From Streptoalloteichus tenebrarius (GTDB lineage Bacteria; Actinomycetota; Actinomycetes; Mycobacteriales; Pseudonocardiaceae), in assembly GCF_024171885.1 (NCBI RefSeq), contig NZ_JAMTCP010000018.1:54045-118044 (forward strand): DNA of 64,000 nt. The letters are read 5' to 3'. Below the pieces are notes generated by a model, which worked only from the letters and a program-made list of their open reading frames with translations, made no database searches and was not told the DNA's origin. Of the stretch, positions 54,178 to 62,635 are shown piece after piece. Position 1 is the stretch's first letter. Each line of letters starts with the position of its first letter. Made by a program: the position numbers and the translations under genes.

Positions 54178-54298
54178 TATCCACAGTCACCCGAATTCCT
54201 CCACAGGCGACGGGCGGTGGGCCGGCTCCGGCCTTGATCGGCGGTAGGGTGGAGCGGGGCTCGCCCCCCAGGGCGGGTGGGGGCTGACCTGGGTGAGG
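54178..54298 (+). repeat. Dispersed module copy 2
   Basis: TATCCACAG (54178-54186) and CTCCACAGG (about 54198) are followed by TAGGGT (54245-54250) and the core GGAGCGGGGCTCGCCCCCCA, then GGGCGGGTGGGGGC and TGACCTGGG. The core is nearly identical to copy 3. No good -35 is seen 17 bp before TAGGGT in this copy. It ends 120 bp before prfB. Confidence 0.65.
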
Positions 54299-54417
54299 GG
54301 CGCGGGCCCGGTGGACCGGGTCGCCGGGCGCCGGCGGAGACGGGCGCGGGGCGCGCCCGCGGTCGTTGGTGCCATCCCCCGGTCAGGACTGGCGTGCCTC
54401 ACGTACCCTTGGGTGTT

Positions 54418-55527
54418 GTGAACCCGGACGTCGCCGCCGACATCAAGGACCTCTCCGCCACGCTGGCCAGCGTCGAGGCGGTGATGGACCTCGCGAAGCT
54501 GCGCGCTGACGTCGAGGCGCTGGAGGCCGAGGCCGCCCGCCCCGACCTGTGGGACGACCAGGAGAACGCGCAGAAGGTCACCAGCCGGCTCTCCCACAAG
54601 CAGGGCGAGCTGCGCAGGGTGACCGAGCTGCGGCAGCGCCTCGACGACCTCGAGGTCATGTACGAGCTCGCCGAGGCCGAGGACGACGCCGACATGGTCG
54701 CCGAGGCCGACGCCGAGCAGGCCCGGCTCCGCGAGGAGATCTCCTCGCTGGAGGTCCGCACGCTGCTCTCCGGCGAGTACGACGAGCGCGAGGCGCTCGT
54801 CACGGTCCGCGCCGAAGCCGGTGGCGTGGACGCCGCCGACTTCGCCGAGATGCTCATGCGCATGTACCTGCGCTGGGCCGAGCGGCACGGCCACCCCGTG
54901 GAGGTCTACGACACCTCCTACGCGGAGGAGGCCGGCATCAAGTCCGCCACGTTCCGGGTCAAGGCGCCCTACGCCTACGGCACCCTGTCCGTGGAGCAGG
55001 GCACGCACCGGCTCGTCCGCATCTCGCCCTTCGACAACCAGGGCCGTCGCCAGACCTCGTTCGCCGGCGTCGAGGTGATCCCGGTCGTCGAGCAGTCCGA
55101 CCACGTCGACATCGACGAGAAGGACCTGCGCGTCGACGTCTACCGCTCCTCCGGCCCCGGCGGCCAGGGCGTGAACACCACCGACTCGGCGGTGCGCATC
55201 ACGCACATCCCGACCGGCATCGTCGTGTCCTGCCAGAACGAGCGCTCGCAGCTCCAGAACAAGGCGACCGCCATGGCCGTCCTCCAGGCGAAGCTGCTGG
55301 AGCGGCAGCGCCAGGAGGAGCAGGCCAAGATCGACGCCCTGAAGGGCGACGGCGGGTCGAGCTGGGGCAACCAGATGCGCTCCTACGTGCTGCACCCCTA
55401 TCAGATGGTCAAGGACCTGCGCACCGAGCACGAGGTGGGCAACCCGACCGCGGTGCTCGACGGGGACATCGACGGCTTCCTGGAGGCCGGCATCCGCTGG
55501 CGCCGCCAGCTCCAGACCCAGGCCTGA
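54418..55527 (+). CDS. prfB: Peptide chain release factor 2
   Basis: A 369-aa release factor for UAA and UGA. The codon-recognition tripeptide SPF ([10 protein letters not shown]) specifies RF2, and GGQ at 248-250 ([15 protein letters not shown]) triggers peptidyl-tRNA hydrolysis. No in-frame stop or frameshift site occurs in the early codons, so it lacks the autoregulatory +1 frameshift of many bacterial prfB genes. TACCCT (54404-54409) ends 8 bp before GTG 54418, suggesting a leaderless message. First gene of the conserved prfB-ftsE-ftsX-smpB group. Confidence 0.97.
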   Translation: MNPDVAADIKDLSATLASVEAVMDLAKLRADVEALEAEAARPDLWDDQENAQKVTSRLSHKQGELRRVTELRQRLDDLEVMYELAEAEDDADMVAEADAEQARLREEISSLEVRTLLSGEYDEREALVTVRAEAGGVDAADFAEMLMRMYLRWAERHGHPVEVYDTSYAEEAGIKSATFRVKAPYAYGTLSVEQGTHRLVRISPFDNQGRRQTSFAGVEVIPVVEQSDHVDIDEKDLRVDVYRSSGPGGQGVNTTDSAVRITHIPTGIVVSCQNERSQLQNKATAMAVLQAKLLERQRQEEQAKIDALKGDGGSSWGNQMRSYVLHPYQMVKDLRTEHEVGNPTAVLDGDIDGFLEAGIRWRRQLQTQA

Positions 55528-55719
55528 CCGACCCGGCCCTCCCGCGCGCCGCCGATCACGCTCCGTTCACTCAATCGTGAGTTTGGTGACGGAGGGAAAC
55601 GGGCTGGTGACCGGACGCGTGCGGCGAAGTGGTCACAGGGCGATGACGTCTGTCCTGTCAACTTGACTCGGACGGGCGAGGCGGGGTCCTCCGTTCGGTC
55701 GCAGGTAGACTCGCGCCTC

Positions 55720-56409
55720 GTGATCCGGCTCGAACACGTCACCAAGGTCTACAAGACCTCGACGAGGCCCGCGTTGCAGGACGTCTCCGTGCGGGTCGAC
55801 AAGGGCGAGTTCGTGTTCTTGATCGGTCCGTCCGGGTCCGGCAAGTCCACGTTCCTGCGCCTGCTGCTGCGCGAGGAGGTGCCCACCAAGGGCGTCGTCG
55901 AGGTCGCCGACTGGGACGTGGCCAAGCTGCCGCGCCGTCGCGTGCCGAAGCTGCGTCAACGCATCGGCTGCGTGTTCCAGGACTTCCGGCTCCTCCAGAA
56001 CAAGACGGTCGCCGAGAACGTCGCCTTCGCCCTCGAGGTGATCGGCAAGCCCCGGCCCACCATCAGGAAGGTGGTGCCCGAGGTGCTGGAGCTGGTCGGG
56101 CTGGAGGGCAAGGCGGACCGGATGCCGCACGAGCTGTCCGGCGGCGAGCAGCAGCGGGTGGCCATCGCCCGCGCGTTCGTGAACCGGCCCCTGGTGCTGC
56201 TGGCCGACGAGCCGACCGGAAACCTGGACCCCGACACCAGCCAGGACATCATGCTGCTGCTGGAGCGGATCAACCGCACCGGCACGACCGTGCTGATGGC
56301 CACCCACGACCACTCCATCGTCGACTCGATGCGTCGCCGCGTGGTCGAGCTCCAGCTCGGCAAGGTCATCCGCGACGACAGCCGCGGCGTGTACGGCGTC
56401 GGTCGCTGA
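55720..56409 (+). CDS. ftsE: Cell-division ATPase FtsE
   Basis: A 229-aa ABC ATPase, the normal FtsE length. Walker [11 protein letters not shown]-loop CVFQDFRLL, signature LSGGEQQRV, Walker [13 protein letters not shown], switch His in MATHDHS. With FtsX it transmits ATP hydrolysis across the membrane to peptidoglycan hydrolases at the septum. GTG 55720 lies 8 bp after TAGACT (55706-55711), so it is probably leaderless. The ftsX gene follows after 56 bp. Confidence 0.97.
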   Translation: MIRLEHVTKVYKTSTRPALQDVSVRVDKGEFVFLIGPSGSGKSTFLRLLLREEVPTKGVVEVADWDVAKLPRRRVPKLRQRIGCVFQDFRLLQNKTVAENVAFALEVIGKPRPTIRKVVPEVLELVGLEGKADRMPHELSGGEQQRVAIARAFVNRPLVLLADEPTGNLDPDTSQDIMLLLERINRTGTTVLMATHDHSIVDSMRRRVVELQLGKVIRDDSRGVYGVGR

Positions 56410-56465
56410 CGTCGAGGCCCCCGAGAGCGTCCCCCGCCCCCGACCCCCTGAGGAACCCTCCCCCG

Positions 56466-57368
56466 ATGCGCGCCAGTTTCGTGTTCAGCGAGGTCATCAC
56501 CGGCCTGCGCCGGAACGTGACGATGACCATCGCGATGATCCTGACGACCGCGATCTCGCTGGGCCTGCTCGGCGGTGGCCTGCTCGTCGTCCGGCTGATC
56601 GACAAGATGGACGACCGCTACCGGGACAAGGTCGAGGTGTCGGTCTACCTCAACAACGACGTCAGCGCGAACGACAAGACCTGCGCGAAGGACCCGTGCT
56701 CGGGCCTGCGCAGGGCGCTCCAGGGCAACTCCAACGTCGAGGCGGTCGAGTTCGAGAGCCGCGACGCCGCCTACGACCGGTTCAAGCGGATCTTCGAGGG
56801 CAACCCCGAGCTGGTCGAGCTGGCCCGTCCGGAGGCGCTGCCCGCCTCGTTCCGGGTCAAGCTGAAGGACACCCAGCGCTTCGACGCCCTCAGCCAGGAG
56901 TTCTCCGGCAAGCCGGGCGTGCAGCGCGTCGTCGACCAGGGCGAGTTCCTCAAGCGCCTGTTCAGCGTGCTGACCGGCGTCCGCAACGCCACGTTCGTGA
57001 TCGCCCTGGTCCAGGCGCTCGCCGCGCTGCTGCTGATCTCCAACACGATCCAGCTCTCCGCGTTCACCCGACGGACCGAGGTCGGCATCATGCGGCTGGT
57101 CGGCGCGACACGGTGGTACACCCAGCTCCCGTTCCTCATCGAGGCGGTGGTCGCGGGCCTCATCGGCGCCGTGCTCGCCGTGGGCGGGCTCTTCCTCGGC
57201 AAGGCCACCTTCCTCGACAAGGTGCTGGAGGCGCCCATCCAGGCGGGCATCGTGCCCAAGCTGGGCATGGCGGACGTGGCCTACGTGTCCCCGATCCTGA
57301 TCCTGGTCGCCATGGTCGTCTCGGCCATCACCGGGTACGTCACGCTGCGCCTCTACGTGCGGCTCTGA
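56466..57368 (+). CDS. ftsX: Cell-division membrane protein FtsX
   Basis: A 300-aa protein. A TM near residues 21-42, then a ~120-residue extracytoplasmic domain with a close Cys pair (CAKDPCSG) that may form a disulfide, and three TM segments (FVIALVQALAALLLISN, EAVVAGLIGAVLAVGGLFL and ILILVAMVVSAITGYV). Partner of FtsE. The outside domain activates RipC-type endopeptidases in mycobacteria. Confidence 0.96.
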   Translation: MRASFVFSEVITGLRRNVTMTIAMILTTAISLGLLGGGLLVVRLIDKMDDRYRDKVEVSVYLNNDVSANDKTCAKDPCSGLRRALQGNSNVEAVEFESRDAAYDRFKRIFEGNPELVELARPEALPASFRVKLKDTQRFDALSQEFSGKPGVQRVVDQGEFLKRLFSVLTGVRNATFVIALVQALAALLLISNTIQLSAFTRRTEVGIMRLVGATRWYTQLPFLIEAVVAGLIGAVLAVGGLFLGKATFLDKVLEAPIQAGIVPKLGMADVAYVSPILILVAMVVSAITGYVTLRLYVRL

Positions 57369-57418
57369 GTCGCGCGTCGGGATGAAAACCGCTGGTCGAA
57401 GCACGTAGAGTCGGTGGC

Positions 57419-57895
57419 ATGGTCAGGGAACGCGGGCACAAGGTGATCGTGACGAACCGCAAGGCGCGTCACGACTACGCGGTGCTGGACACCTACGAGG
57501 CCGGCGTCGTGCTGGTCGGCACCGAGGTGAAGAGCCTGCGCGCCGGGCGTGCCTCCCTGGTCGACGCGTTCGCCACCGTCGACGACGGCGAGGTGTGGCT
57601 GCGCGGCGTGCACATCCCCGAGTACGACCAGGGCACGTGGACCAACCACGAGCCCCGGCGCAACCGCAAGCTGCTGCTGCACCGCAACGAGATCCTGCGG
57701 CTGATCGGCAAGACCAAGGAGTCCGGGCTCAGCCTGGTCCCGCTGTCGATGTACTTCAAGGACGGCAAGGTCAAGGTCGAGCTGGCGCTGGCCAAGGGCA
57801 AGAAGTCCTACGACAAGCGCCAGGACCTGGCCAGGCGGGACGCGCAGCGGTACATGGCCAGGGCGGTCGGCAGGGCGGCCAAGGGCCGGCGCTGA
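57419..57895 (+). CDS. smpB: SsrA-binding protein SmpB
   Basis: A 158-aa protein with the conserved [19 protein letters not shown] start, [14 protein letters not shown] core, and the Lys/Arg-rich tail ending [16 protein letters not shown] that enters the mRNA channel. It carries tmRNA to stalled ribosomes. Its RNA partner is encoded 4.2 kb downstream in this window. TAGAGT (57406-57411) ends 7 bp before the ATG, with TGAAAA 17 bp further upstream, consistent with leaderless transcription. Its stop abuts the convergent acyltransferase stop. Confidence 0.97.
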   Translation: MVRERGHKVIVTNRKARHDYAVLDTYEAGVVLVGTEVKSLRAGRASLVDAFATVDDGEVWLRGVHIPEYDQGTWTNHEPRRNRKLLLHRNEILRLIGKTKESGLSLVPLSMYFKDGKVKVELALAKGKKSYDKRQDLARRDAQRYMARAVGRAAKGRR

Positions 57896-59236
57896 TCAGC
57901 GCCGGCGCTCGGCCGCCCGCCGGCTCACCAGGGCCACCCCGGCGGCCACGGCGGCCACCCAGACCAGGGGACCCTCGACGAGTTCGGCCGTGAGGCCCGG
58001 CGCGGTCGCCGGCGCGAAGCCCCCGACGGTCAGGCCGAGCAGGCCGGCGGCGACCAGACCGGCGCCGGCGGCGACCGGCCACGTCCGGGTCTCCGGCGTG
58101 AACGGGCGCTCCTGCTCGAACCGGGCGAACAGCGACAACAGCGGGCGCAGCGTGATTGCCAGCAGCACCAGCCACGGCACCAGCCCCACCACCCAGCCGA
58201 GGCTGCCCGGGGTGGGCGTCGCGACACCGAAGCCCAGCACGAGCACGCCGGCGACCAGCGTCAACGCCGTCATGTGCCACAGGTAGACCGTCATCATGCG
58301 GGGAGCGGCCCAGCGGAGCGCGGTGGCGACGGGCCGACGGGCAACGAGCGCGAGCAGGGCGGGACGCGCCAGCGCGACGAGGCCGAGCTGGCCGACGGTC
58401 AGCGCGAGCAGGCAGGCGGTGGGCGGGCTCATGTTGGACGTCGCGGCCCCGGGCAGTCCGATCATGCTCGTCGGGTAGGGGCCGAACGCCACCATCAGCG
58501 CCAGGAGCCCGTAACCGGCGCCGGCGAGCAGCAGGCCCTGCCGGGCCGTCGGGACGACCGGCTCCCGCCGGGAGCCGTAGGCGATACCGACCTGGTGGAC
58601 GGCGCCCCACACCAGCAGGACGTTGGCGAACCCGATCTCGGGCGGGAAGCCGCCGAACTGGAGGCTGTCGACGACCAGCGCGCCACCGCAGAGGGCGAGC
58701 AGCACCGAGAGCCCCGACCGGTCGTGCCAGCGGACGGCCCACGGGGTCAACGCCACCGCGCCCAGGTAGGCGGCCAGGAACCACAGCAACTGCGGGACGA
58801 TGCCGGCGGCCAACCGGACCGGCTGCTCCGGCGCGCCCAGCGCCAGCAGCAGGTGGGGGAGCGGGACCCACACCGCGGCCAGGGGGAGCACCGGCAGGGC
58901 GAGCCGGCGCACCCGTCGGGACAGCCACTCCGCGGGGTTGCCGCCCTTGGCAAGGTGACGGCGGTAGGACAGGGCGTTGGCCGCGCCACCCGCGAGGAAG
59001 ACGAGGGGCATGACCTGGGTGATCCAGGTCAGCGCCCACCACCCCGGGCTGGTCAGCGCGTTGCCGGCCGTGAGTTCGCGGCCGTCGAAGGCGAGGACGG
59101 GCAGCAGCCAGTGCTGGATCACCACGAGAGCCAGCGCGCCGGTGCGCAGGACGTCGATCAGGGGATCGCGCGCGGTCGTCCGGAGGGCTGTTGTCCGGGC
59201 GGCGGTGGGCTGGGGTCTCGGGATCGTGGCGAGCAC
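57896..59236 (-). CDS. Acyltransferase-3 family membrane protein
   Basis: A 446-aa integral membrane acyltransferase with about ten TM segments. The N-terminal DVLRTGALALVVIQHW supplies the conserved Arg and the His proposed as the catalytic base of the family. A motif RRVRRLALPVLPLAAVW follows an Asn/Arg-rich loop. Members O-acylate sugars, antibiotics or lipids, and the substrate here is unknown. GTG 59236 has GAGGAG 8 bp upstream. A 12-bp-stem hairpin lies to the right, on the promoter side. Confidence 0.88.
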   Translation of the reverse strand: MLATIPRPQPTAARTTALRTTARDPLIDVLRTGALALVVIQHWLLPVLAFDGRELTAGNALTSPGWWALTWITQVMPLVFLAGGAANALSYRRHLAKGGNPAEWLSRRVRRLALPVLPLAAVWVPLPHLLLALGAPEQPVRLAAGIVPQLLWFLAAYLGAVALTPWAVRWHDRSGLSVLLALCGGALVVDSLQFGGFPPEIGFANVLLVWGAVHQVGIAYGSRREPVVPTARQGLLLAGAGYGLLALMVAFGPYPTSMIGLPGAATSNMSPPTACLLALTVGQLGLVALARPALLALVARRPVATALRWAAPRMMTVYLWHMTALTLVAGVLVLGFGVATPTPGSLGWVVGLVPWLVLLAITLRPLLSLFARFEQERPFTPETRTWPVAAGAGLVAAGLLGLTVGGFAPATAPGLTAELVEGPLVWVAAVAAGVALVSRRAAERRR

Positions 59237-59699
59237 GGTGCGCACTCCTCGGGGCGGGGTCTCGACACCCACAACCCTGTCGAGGAAGTGATCTCGAAAC
59301 ACGCCCGCTGGCGCCCGTTTTCGCTGGTGAGCCTGCCTCTCCTCGGAGGGTGGAGCGAACCCCGGTCTCGGGGTGGAGCCAGCCCCACCCCGAGACGCGC
59401 GAACGGGCTAGGGGACGGCCTCAGGGACGGGAGCCGGGGGCGTGAGGAGGAGAGGGCCGGTGCCGCACTTGTGACACGGCGGGGGTGACACCCCGGGGTG
59501 TGATGCCGAGGTCAAGCTGGATGCGTGCGGGAGCGGTGGGGTGCTGGGGCGGGAGCGCCTATGGGGGTGCTGGTCTGGTGTCTGGCTGCACGAACGAGCG
59601 AAACACGGGTCGGCGCAACGTGAAGTGGCGAGCCCTGTGAGGTGAATGGTGAGCCTCGCCGGGTGAATCGCGAGCCGCGCGAGGGGGTGCGCGGGCGAG
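59237..59699. other. Gene-free stretch with two palindromes
   Basis: No gene seen. GTCTCGGGGTGG (59365-59376) pairs with 59385-59396, and a 14-bp palindrome ACACCCCGGGGTGT is at 59488-59501. Short ORFs in this stretch lack codon bias. Confidence 0.45.
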
Positions 59700-59825
59700 T
59701 TATCCACAGGTGCCTGAGTTATCCACAGCGGAGCGTGATGCTGTTGGACGCTCCGTGGTTGGCGGATAGGCTGGAGCAGGGCTCGCCCCCCAGGGCGGGT
59801 GGGGGCTGACCTGAGGGTGTGGGGG
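59700..59825 (+). repeat. Dispersed module copy 3
   Basis: Two perfect TTATCCACAG sites (59700-59709 and 59719-59728) are followed by TTGGAC (59744-59749), 17 bp, TAGGCT (59767-59772) and the core GGAGCAGGGCTCGCCCCCCA, GGGCGGGTGGGGGC and TGACCTGAGGG. This is the best-formed copy. It ends near the 3' end of the convergent regulator gene, so nothing lies downstream on its own strand for more than 2 kb. Confidence 0.65.
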
Positions 59826-59849
59826 AGAGAAGAGGGGACGCGGGGCGTC

Positions 59850-60491
59850 CTAGCTGTGGCTGAGGTAGGTGAGGACCGCCCGCACCCTGCGGTGCTCGTC
59901 GGAGGTCGGCTCCAGGCCCAGCTTGGCGAAGATGTTGCCGATGTGCTTCTCCACCGCGCCGTCCGAGACGACCAGCCCCCTGGCGATCGCCGCGTTGGAG
60001 CGCCCCTCGGCCATCAGCCCCAGCACCTCCAACTCGCGCGGGGTCAACGCGTCCAGCGGGTTGCGACGCCGGCCCAGGAGCTGCGAGATCACCTCGGGGT
60101 CGATCGACGTGCCGCCGTCCGCCACCCGCTGCACCGCGTCGACGAAGTCCGCCACGTCGGCCACCCGCTCCTTGAGCAGGTAGCCCACCCCGGACGCGCC
60201 GGAGCCGATCAGCTCGACGGCGTAGCGCTCCTCCACGTACTGCGACAGCACCAGCACGGCGGTCTCGGGGAACCGCTGCCGGGCCTCCAGCGCCGCCCTC
60301 AGCCCCTCGTCCCGGAACGTCGGCGGCATCCGCACGTCGACGATCGCCAGGTCGGGTCGGTGCTCGTCCACGGCCTCCAACAGGCCGGGACCGTCGCCGA
60401 CGGCGGCGACGGTCTCGATCCCCTCGTCGGCCAGCAGTCTCTCGACGCCGGCCCGCAGGAGGACGGAGTCCTCCGCGATCACCACACGCAA
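59850..60491 (-). CDS. NarL/LuxR-family response regulator
   Basis: A 213-aa regulator. The receiver has acceptor Asp52 (LAIVDVRMPP) and Lys in YLLKERV. The C-terminal LuxR helix-turn-helix is LTPRELEVLGLMAEGRSNAAI followed by VEKHIGNIFAKLGL. TTG 60491 is preferred because MRVVIAEDSVLLR is the usual family start; GTG codons at 60485 and 60482 are alternatives. It overlaps the 3' end of the kinase gene by 13 bp, so the pair is co-translated. Confidence 0.92.
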   Translation of the reverse strand: MRVVIAEDSVLLRAGVERLLADEGIETVAAVGDGPGLLEAVDEHRPDLAIVDVRMPPTFRDEGLRAALEARQRFPETAVLVLSQYVEERYAVELIGSGASGVGYLLKERVADVADFVDAVQRVADGGTSIDPEVISQLLGRRRNPLDALTPRELEVLGLMAEGRSNAAIARGLVVSDGAVEKHIGNIFAKLGLEPTSDEHRRVRAVLTYLSHS

Positions 60492-61753
60492 GGCAGCTCC
60501 GCGCGGATCTTGGTCGGCCCGCCCGGCGGGCTGTCCACGGTCACGACGCCGTCAATCGTCGCAGCCCGGTCGGCCAGCCCGGCAAGCCCCCCTCCCGGCC
60601 GCACCGAGGCCCCGCCCCGCCCGTCGTCGAAGATCTCCACGTAGACCCTGGTCCCGGTGCCGAGCACGGTGACCGCCGCCGCGGTGGCCTCCGCGTACTT
60701 CGCCACGTTGGTCAGCGCCTCGGCCACGGTGAAGTACGCGATGCTCTCCACCGCCGCGGGCGGGCGTTGCGGCAGCTCGACCGTGACGTGCACCGGCACG
60801 GGGCAGCGCGCGGCCAACGGGGACAACGCCGCGTCCAGGCCCCGGTCGGTCAGGATCGCGGGGTAGATGCCCCTGGCGAGGTCGCGCAGCTCCGCGATGG
60901 CCTGCTTCGCCTCGACGTGCGCCTCCTCGATCAGCTCGCGCGCCCCCTCCGGGTCCTTGTCCAGCTTCGCCTTGGCCCTGCCCAGGTCCATCGCCAGCGC
61001 CACCAGCCGCTGCTGCGCGCCGTCGTGCAGGTCGCGCTCGATCCGTCGCCGCTCCGCCTCGGCGGCGTCCACGCCCCTGGCCCGGCTGGCCTGGAGGTGC
61101 TCCGCCCTGGCCGCCAGCTCGGCCGCCCTGGTCGGCCGCAGCAACGCCGTGGCCACGCCCACGTGCGCGGACAGCGCCTTGCGGGCCAGGTAGCCGGTGA
61201 GCAGCAGCAGCGCCACGCCGAGCAGGGACCACGGCAGGGCCTCGGCCGTCGAGTCCACGTAGACGGCCCCGAAGTCCTGTCCGAAGTAGAAGAGCTGGGC
61301 GGACCCGCCGGGCAGGAACCGGAACCACACCGGCAGGGTCAGGAAGGCCAGCGACAGCGCCGACAGGGTGAAGAAGGCGACGAACTCGATCATTCCCAGC
61401 GGGAACAGCAGGAACAGGTAGCCCAGGTCCCGCCAGGTGGCCGGATCGGCGCCGAGGCCGCGCAACTTCGTCAGCAGGCCACCCTCCGGCGCCGGTCGGT
61501 AGGGCGACGGGACGCTCACCCCCAGCCGCCGCAGCCGGGCCCGCTCCAACCGCGCGGCGCCCCGCCAGATGCCCATGGTCACGAAGAGCAGCGGCACCCC
61601 GACCCAGATGATCGTCGTCCCCAGGCCCAGCACGATCAGCGGCAGGAGCAGCACGAACCAGAACAACCCGACAGGGAAGTTGATCAACAGGTGGGCGATC
61701 GCCGTGAGCGCGCCCGGCCGGCGCTCCGTTCGCGCCGTCGTGTCGTCGGTCAT
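60479..61753 (-). CDS. NarL-partner sensor histidine kinase
   Basis: A 424-aa membrane kinase with an N-terminal putative sensor domain of four TM segments (for example VLLLPLIVLGLGTTIIWVGV and GYLFLLFPLGMIEFVAFFTL). The HisKA_3 phosphorylation site is His243 in ERDLHDGAQQRLVAL. The HATPase domain has ALTNVAKYAEAT, FDDGRGG and GGGLAGLADRA. ATG 61753 is chosen at MTDDTTAR. The layout matches actinobacterial DesK-like kinases that sense envelope or membrane changes. The 285 bp upstream hold no gene. Confidence 0.92.
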   Translation of the reverse strand: MTDDTTARTERRPGALTAIAHLLINFPVGLFWFVLLLPLIVLGLGTTIIWVGVPLLFVTMGIWRGAARLERARLRRLGVSVPSPYRPAPEGGLLTKLRGLGADPATWRDLGYLFLLFPLGMIEFVAFFTLSALSLAFLTLPVWFRFLPGGSAQLFYFGQDFGAVYVDSTAEALPWSLLGVALLLLTGYLARKALSAHVGVATALLRPTRAAELAARAEHLQASRARGVDAAEAERRRIERDLHDGAQQRLVALAMDLGRAKAKLDKDPEGARELIEEAHVEAKQAIAELRDLARGIYPAILTDRGLDAALSPLAARCPVPVHVTVELPQRPPAAVESIAYFTVAEALTNVAKYAEATAAAVTVLGTGTRVYVEIFDDGRGGASVRPGGGLAGLADRAATIDGVVTVDSPPGGPTKIRAELPCVW

Positions 61754-62063
61754 GACCCCCGTGGTCCTCCCCGCTCGTGTGCTGACCGGCTCAGCATCCC
61801 CGGCGGGGCGCGGCCCGGACCATCGTGCACGCTGCCGACCTCGGGGTGGGGTTGTCCCCACCACGTGCGGGACCGGAGGCGACCGAGGTGACGAACCCCA
61901 CCTCGGGTGCCGGTTGGCTGGGCTCCCGGCCGGGAAGGTTCGCCGGGGCGTCGGCGTTGTGCCCGCCGGCGGCACGGGCGGACGTCGCCCGACCCGGAGT
62001 CACCCCGGAAAGGGAATGATCTGGGCGGGGGCAGACGTTATGCTGGTGTCCGATCCACGACAG

Positions 62064-62432
62064 GGGGGTGAACGGTTTCGACTCCGGACGTTGAGTCAGG
62101 GGAAGCGTGCCGGTGCAGGCAGGAGACCACCGCAAGCGTCGCTGCACAACCAATAAGCGCCAACAAGAGTCGCGCTGACTTCGCCCTCGCCGCCTGAGGT
62201 TAGGTAGCGAAGTTGTCGGCCCGGGAAAGCCTCCGACCCGGTGTCCGGCATCATTGAGGAGGCTCCACCGCCAGGTTCGGTCGCGGGACCTGGCGGGACA
62301 CTCACAGCGACTGGGCCCGTCACACCGGCTTGTCCGCGAGACCGGTGGGGCCGAGTAGAGGCACAGCGGACTGCGCACGGAGAAGCCCTGATGAGGCGAC
62401 GGAGGACGCGGGTTCGATTCCCGCCACCTCCA
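62064..62432 (+). ncRNA. ssrA: tmRNA
   Basis: A 369-nt transfer-messenger RNA. The 5' GGGGGTG pairs with 3' CACCTCC (62425-62431), A62432 is the discriminator, and CCA is not encoded. The TPsiC arm GGGTTCGATTCCC and the tRNA-like start TGAACGGTTTCGACT are typical. The resume codon is GCC 62159-62161 after CCAATAAGC. The tag reads ANKSRADFALAA with stop TGA 62195-62197, close to other actinobacterial tags. TATGCT (62039-62044) could be the promoter -10. Works with SmpB (57419). Confidence 0.97.
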
Positions 62433-62435
62433 CGG

Positions 62436-62490
62436 GCGACGGGCGACCCTGTCCACGGAAAGCGTGGACCTGGGTCGCCCGTCGCATTTT
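62436..62490 (+). terminator. tmRNA terminator
   Basis: GCGACGGGCGACCC (62436-62449) pairs perfectly with 62472-62485. A smaller inner hairpin TGTCCAC/GTGGAC sits in the loop, and ATTTT follows. Confidence 0.9.
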
Positions 62491-62635
62491 GGGGGGGGGC
62501 CGAGCCCCCCCAGACCCCCCACGGTGCGAGCTCCTCACGACCCAGCCTCCTCACCTACCACCTCACCAGCGCCCCTTCTCCCCTCGCGTTGGGCTTCGCC
62601 CCGCACCTCTGTCACGTCACCTCTGTCACATGACT

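Noticed and set aside
59700..59728. Replication origin based on DnaA-box-like TTATCCACAG sites
   Set aside because: Only two boxes per site, no dnaA/dnaN neighbours, and the same pairs occur in several places, so an oriC is not supported.
61569..62156. ORF running into the 5' part of tmRNA
   Set aside because: It starts antisense to the histidine kinase and ends within ssrA; no domain.
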